A stretch of 64,000 nucleotides of DNA, from assembly GCA_900769945.1 (NCBI GenBank), contig CAAGIO010000014.1:1-64000 (forward strand), read 5' to 3'. The position numbers and the translations under genes were made by a program. Source of the DNA: Bacteroidales bacterium. Lineage in GTDB: Bacteria; Bacteroidota; Bacteroidia; Bacteroidales; F082. Below, piece by piece: positions 60,243 through 64,000 of the stretch (the first letter of the stretch is position 1; each line of letters begins with the position of its first letter). The notes below the pieces were generated by a model. That model worked only from the letters and a program-made list of their open reading frames with translations, made no database searches and was not told the DNA's origin.

Positions 60243-61850
60243 ATGAAGAAACTATGTTATTTGTTTGCGGTCATGTTGGCGTTCTCTTGTACAAGGAGTG
60301 AATCTGCCGGCTCTGGCCATAAGATTTTTAAATATAACGAGGCGGCGGGACTGCTTACTCTCGACCCTATATATGCTAAGGACCAGCCTCACATCTGGGC
60401 GTGTAACCAATTGTATAACACCCTTGTATCCTTCGATGACGACATGAACATCGTGCCTTCAGTGGCAAAGGAATGGACGGTCTCCGACGACGGGCTGACA
60501 TACCGTTTCCTGCTTCGCGACGACGTGCTGTTCCATAGCGACAGCTGCTTCGGAGGAGGTGTTAGGAAAGTGGTGGCAGACGACTTCGTTTATTCTTTCA
60601 ACAGGCTTCTTGACAAGAAGAACAGCTCGCCGGGTACATGGGTCTTCTCGAATGTGAGGCATGATGATGACGGATATGCCTTCCGTGCAATAAACGACTC
60701 CGTCTTTGAGATAGAGCTATCGCGCTCCTTCCCGGCGTTTCTCGGCATCCTCTCGATGTCGTATGCTTCCGTGGTGCCTTTTGAAGCCGTTGATTATTAT
60801 GGCGTTAACTTTGGGCGACATCCGGTTGGGACAGGACCTTTTAAGTTCCAATATTGGAAAGAGGGGGTGCGACTTGTGATGAGGAAAAACCCTGATTATT
60901 TCGAGATGATAGATGGGACGCGTCTCCCTTATCTCGATGCTGTCTCTATAAGCTTCCTCATTGATAAACAAGTGGCTTTCATGGAGTTCGTGAAAGGAAA
61001 GACGGACTTCATGTCTGGAGTAGATGCCCGATATAAAGATGAGCTTCTCACTCGTGACGGAAATCTGAAGGCCAAATATCACGACAGGTTCTATATGGTC
61101 AGGCAGCCGTATCTTAACACCGAATATCTTTCCTTTTTCGTTGACACACAAGAGGAAAGGGAGAATAAGGAACGTTCGGCGGCGTTGCGTAAGGCCATCA
61201 GCTATTCCGTTGACAGAGAGAAAATGCTGCGTTATCTTAGGAATGGCATAGGCAAGCCGGGAAACTCAGGCATCATTCCCGCGGGACTGCCCGGCTTCGA
61301 CTCGTTAGGGACAATAGGGTATCGTTTCGATATGTCGAAGGCTTACTCCCTCGTCGAGGAGTATCAGCTTCAAGGCTCGGAGATAACACTCTATACTACA
61401 AAGGAATACATCGACATCGCTAAGTTCGTGCAGTCGTCGGTGAGTGAGGTCGGGATAGTGTGCAGGGTAGAGGAGATGATGCCTGCCGCACTGAGGGAGA
61501 AAAGGGCGAAATGCTCTCTTCCGTTCTTCCGCTCCTCTTGGATTGCCGACTACCCCGATGCGGAGAACTATCTATCCCTGTTCACCTCGGAGAACTTCGC
61601 ACCTGACGGACCAAATTATACACACTACTCAAACGACACATACGACGCCCTGTATAAAAAGGCAATGGGGTCGAACGATGTTGAGGAAAGAGTGGCACTT
61701 TACCACCAAATGGATTCAATCATGATGAGCGATGCGCCCGTGGTGGTGCTCTATTATGACGAGGTGCTGAGGTTCGTCAACAAGAGAGTGTCGGGATTTA
61801 ACGGCAACGCTATCAATATGCTTAATCTTAAAACAGTAGAAATCAATTGA
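60243..61850 (+). CDS. ABC transporter substrate-binding lipoprotein, family 5 (peptide type)
   Basis: 535 aa from the ATG at 60243; an in-frame start at 60177 would precede the signal peptide and is rejected. The signal peptide ends VMLAFSCTRSE, a lipobox. Family features: FKYNEAAGLLTLDPIYAKDQPHIWACNQLYNTLVSFDDDMNIVPSVAKEWTVSDDGLTYRFLLRDDVLFHSD, PVGTGPFKFQYWKEGVRLVMRKNPDYFE, RKAISYSVDREKMLRYLRNGIGKPGNSGIIPAGLPGF and WIADYPDAENYLSLFTSENF. Such proteins bind oligopeptides, dipeptides or nickel; this one is most like the peptide type. No permease genes are adjacent. Confidence 0.93.
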   Translation: MKKLCYLFAVMLAFSCTRSESAGSGHKIFKYNEAAGLLTLDPIYAKDQPHIWACNQLYNTLVSFDDDMNIVPSVAKEWTVSDDGLTYRFLLRDDVLFHSDSCFGGGVRKVVADDFVYSFNRLLDKKNSSPGTWVFSNVRHDDDGYAFRAINDSVFEIELSRSFPAFLGILSMSYASVVPFEAVDYYGVNFGRHPVGTGPFKFQYWKEGVRLVMRKNPDYFEMIDGTRLPYLDAVSISFLIDKQVAFMEFVKGKTDFMSGVDARYKDELLTRDGNLKAKYHDRFYMVRQPYLNTEYLSFFVDTQEERENKERSAALRKAISYSVDREKMLRYLRNGIGKPGNSGIIPAGLPGFDSLGTIGYRFDMSKAYSLVEEYQLQGSEITLYTTKEYIDIAKFVQSSVSEVGIVCRVEEMMPAALREKRAKCSLPFFRSSWIADYPDAENYLSLFTSENFAPDGPNYTHYSNDTYDALYKKAMGSNDVEERVALYHQMDSIMMSDAPVVVLYYDEVLRFVNKRVSGFNGNAINMLNLKTVEIN

Positions 61851-61890
61851 TTATTGTCTGTAATCCTGAAAAAGAGCATGTGGGCGTTAG

Positions 61891-61909
61891 TTTTTCATCT
61901 GATGAAAAA
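61891..61909. repeat. Short inverted repeat before thrS
   Basis: TTTTTCATC T GATGAAAAA, a 19-nt palindrome with a one-base centre, in the 150-bp gap before thrS and upstream of its -7. It could be an operator or a weak end of the previous transcript; there is no clear T-run. Confidence 0.35.
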
Positions 61910-61968
61910 AATGTTATCGCGGGTGTAAAAAAATTTGAAAATCATTGATATTGTGTTTGAAAAATATG

Positions 61969-61976
61969 TATTTTTG
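61969..61976 (+). promoter_or_regulatory. -7 element of thrS
   Basis: TATTTTTG, 28 bp before the ATG at 62005. An ATTG 21 nt upstream (61944-61947) is a possible -33. This start site excludes the longer in-frame start at 61945. Confidence 0.65.
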
Positions 61977-62004
61977 CAACGATTTTTATGAAAATATTAA
62001 TATA

Positions 62005-63954
62005 ATGATAAATATAAAATTTCCTGACGGTAATGTCAGACAATATGAATCAGGTGTGACGCCTATGGACATAGCCAAAAGCATTAGCGAGGGCTTGGCA
62101 CGTAACGTTTTATCTGCAAAGGTTAACGGTATTATGTGGGACGCATTACGTCCGATAGACAATGATGCTGACATTTGTTTATATACATGGAACGATCCTG
62201 AAGGAAAGGCAACGATGTGGCATTCGTCGGCGCACCTCATGGCAGAGGCGATAGAGCAGCTGTATAAGGGTGTGAAGTTCGGTATCGGGCCGGCGGTGGA
62301 AAACGGCTTCTACTACGACATCGACCCGGGAGAGAACAATATCACCGAGGAGGACCTTGTGAAGATTGAGAACAAGATGCTTGAGCTTGCGAAAGAGAAG
62401 CAGGCTTTTGAGCGTGTCGATGTGTGCAAGGCAGAAGCCATGAAGCATTTCGAGGAGAAAGGTGACGAGTATAAGGTGGAGCTTGTAAGCGAGCTTGAAG
62501 ACGGCACAATAACATACTATAAGAGCGGCTCGTTCACCGACTTGTGCCGCGGACCACACATCCCTGACACATCGTTCATCAAGGCTGTCAAACTGACATC
62601 TATCGCTGGCGCATATTGGCGTGGCGATGAGACACGCAAACAGCTCACCCGTATCTACGGCATCACTTTCCCGAAGAAGAAGGACCTTGAGGAATATCTT
62701 GTATTACTCGAAGAGGCAAAGAAACGCGACCATAGGAAACTCGGCAGGGAACTCGAACTGTTTATGTTCACCGATATGGTGGGCAAAGGCCTCCCGATGT
62801 GGCTGCCAAGAGGAACGGCTCTGCGTAACCGCCTTCAGGAATACCTGACAAAGATACAGAGACATTATGGATATGAGCAGGTCATCACCCCACATATCGG
62901 GAATAAGAACCTGTATGTGACATCAGGTCACTGGGACCATTACGGCAAGGACAGCTTCCAGCCTATCACTACACCGGAAGAAGGCGAGATGTACTTACTC
63001 AAGCCGATGAACTGCCCTCATCACTGCATGATATACAAATGGCAGCCGCGTTCGTACAAGGACCTCCCGCTGCGTCTTGCGGAGTTCGGCACTGTTTACC
63101 GTTATGAGCAGAGCGGCGAGCTGCATGGTCTTACACGCGTGCGCTCGTTCACACAGGACGATGCACATATCTTCTGCCGCCCCGACCAAGTGAAAGAGGA
63201 GTTCATCCGCGTAATGAACATCATCGAGATAATCTTCAAGGCACTTAAGTTCGAGAACTTCGAGGCTCAGATATCGCTGCGTGACCCACAGAACACCACC
63301 AAATACGTCGGTACAGACGAGAACTGGGAGAGAGCAGAGAACGCCATAAAAGAGGCCTGCGCAGAAAAAGGTCTTCCCGCCAAGGTGGAATACGGCGAGG
63401 CAGCATTCTATGGCCCGAAACTTGACTTCATGGTGAAAGACGCCCTCGGACGCAGATGGCAGCTCGGCACAATCCAAGTTGACTATAACCTGCCAGAACG
63501 TTTCGACCTTACCTATATAGGCTCTGATAATGAGAAACACCGCCCGGTGATGATTCACCGCGCTCCTTTCGGCTCTATGGAACGCTTCGTCGCTGTGCTG
63601 CTCGAACACTGCGCCGGCGACTTCCCTCTCTGGCTCGCACCAGACCAGGCTATCATCCTCCCTATAAGCGAGAAATACCAAGAATATGCCGAGAAAGTGT
63701 ATGGCGAACTCAAGAACTCGGAGATAAGAGTGCTCCTCGACGATAGAAGCGAGAAGATAGGAAGAAAAATACGTGACGCCGAATTGAAAAAAATACCTTA
63801 TATGCTCATCGTTGGCGAGAAAGAGTCAGGCGAAGGACTTGTGTCAGTGCGTAAACGCGGCACCGGCGACCTTGGCTCAATGCCAATAGCAGACTTCGTG
63901 AAACTTATTGAGAACCAAGTCAGTGATGAACAAAAAGTGGACTTTAATAACTAA
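62005..63954 (+). CDS. thrS: Threonyl-tRNA synthetase
   Basis: 649 aa class II synthetase. TGS domain: [27 protein letters not shown]. Editing domain with [15 protein letters not shown] (HxxxH) and [15 protein letters not shown]. Catalytic core: [55 protein letters not shown] (zinc cysteine), motif 2 [36 protein letters not shown], and motif 3 [22 protein letters not shown]. The anticodon-binding domain ends the protein. The next gene should be infC, as in the classical thrS-infC cluster. Confidence 0.98.
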   Translation: MINIKFPDGNVRQYESGVTPMDIAKSISEGLARNVLSAKVNGIMWDALRPIDNDADICLYTWNDPEGKATMWHSSAHLMAEAIEQLYKGVKFGIGPAVENGFYYDIDPGENNITEEDLVKIENKMLELAKEKQAFERVDVCKAEAMKHFEEKGDEYKVELVSELEDGTITYYKSGSFTDLCRGPHIPDTSFIKAVKLTSIAGAYWRGDETRKQLTRIYGITFPKKKDLEEYLVLLEEAKKRDHRKLGRELELFMFTDMVGKGLPMWLPRGTALRNRLQEYLTKIQRHYGYEQVITPHIGNKNLYVTSGHWDHYGKDSFQPITTPEEGEMYLLKPMNCPHHCMIYKWQPRSYKDLPLRLAEFGTVYRYEQSGELHGLTRVRSFTQDDAHIFCRPDQVKEEFIRVMNIIEIIFKALKFENFEAQISLRDPQNTTKYVGTDENWERAENAIKEACAEKGLPAKVEYGEAAFYGPKLDFMVKDALGRRWQLGTIQVDYNLPERFDLTYIGSDNEKHRPVMIHRAPFGSMERFVAVLLEHCAGDFPLWLAPDQAIILPISEKYQEYAEKVYGELKNSEIRVLLDDRSEKIGRKIRDAELKKIPYMLIVGEKESGEGLVSVRKRGTGDLGSMPIADFVKLIENQVSDEQKVDFNN

Positions 63955-63983
63955 TTGTTAAACTAATATAGGAGAGTAATACC

Positions 63984-64000
63984 ATAGCACTTCAAGTAAA
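63984..64000 (+). CDS. infC: Probable start of infC (translation initiation factor IF-3), partial, non-AUG start
   Basis: Only the first codons are in the window. The frame ATA GCA CTT CAA GTA (IALQV) follows GGAGAG (63971-63976) at Shine-Dalgarno distance, 29 bp after thrS. In this frame a TAG stands at 63969-63971 and no ATG, GTG or TTG lies between it and the end of the window. Position after thrS and an unusual start codon are both typical of infC. The identification rests on position and these few residues only. Confidence 0.4.

Noticed and set aside
62995..63681. 228-aa minus-strand frame
   Set aside because: Antisense to the thrS core domain.
1..64000. CRISPR arrays, tRNA or rRNA genes, insertion sequences
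   Set aside because: I saw no regularly spaced direct repeats, no cloverleaf with a CCA-type end, no rRNA stretches and no transposase-like protein.

Overview
The window looks like a chromosomal segment of an anaerobic member of the Bacteroidales. The evidence is a complete Rnf complex, an anaerobic-type sulfatase maturase, a type IX secretion (T9SS) tail on one small secreted protein and a gingipain-like C25 protease. About 25 genes are preceded by the Bacteroidetes -7 element TAnnTTTG, and purine-rich Shine-Dalgarno sites are mostly absent. The clusters rpmG-DUF4295-ftsY-rimO and serC-serA-DUF1015, and a zinc-independent L31, fit the same phylum. I cannot name a genus. I recognise no tRNA, rRNA, CRISPR array, IS element or prophage. 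This is mainly core chromosome with a few accessory insertions.

Layout. 1-4130 (-): a large secreted C25 peptidase, cut by the window edge, lying 19 bp behind rnfA. 4150-9702 (-): rnfBCDGEA with an RseC-like gene just upstream. 9782-12066 (+): a YihY-type membrane protein and a MATE exporter. 12139-16670 (+): gpsA-like dehydrogenase, flippase, glycosyltransferase and methyltransferase, a small cell-surface glycan cassette. 16730-19229 (-): pruA and an NlpC/P60 peptidase. 19339-21402 (+): a 7TM-HD phosphodiesterase. 21414-22500 (-): WbqC-family protein and a thioredoxin lipoprotein. 22608-23660 (+): a deoxyhypusine-synthase homologue. 23752-30160: histidine degradation (hutI and fused ftcD) interrupted by a sulfatase, its maturase and a small lipoprotein.

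30276-33295 (+): rpmG, DUF4295, ftsY, rimO. 33408-41228 (-): a T9SS cargo protein, rpe-pepD, the primary sigma factor, pnp, rpsO and a cation/proton antiporter. 41365-44377 (+): a lipoprotein and an outer-membrane barrel. 44448-47730: gcvT (-), a secreted protein of unknown function (+) and yebC (+). 48078-51101 (-): OM barrel, S41 protease and ureohydrolase. 51423-54810 (-): serC-serA-DUF1015. 54890-56457: an eroded region with a possible dead gene and an acyl-CoA-reductase-like gene. 56582-64000: rpmE2, lon, an orphan gene, an oligopeptide-binding lipoprotein, thrS and the probable first codons of infC.

Taken together, the genes suggest an amino-acid-fermenting, peptide-using life style: secreted protease, dipeptidase, peptide-binding lipoprotein, and proline and histidine catabolism. 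Rnf would couple ferredoxin oxidation to an ion gradient. No single locus is clearly a new system. The best leads are the C25 protease behind rnf, the lipoprotein/barrel pair, a secreted protein with a glutaminase-like segment, a promoter architecture shared by ribosomal genes, a repeated 19-bp palindrome-like site, and a possible AUA start for infC. Functions are assigned from family recognition by eye; no database search was run.
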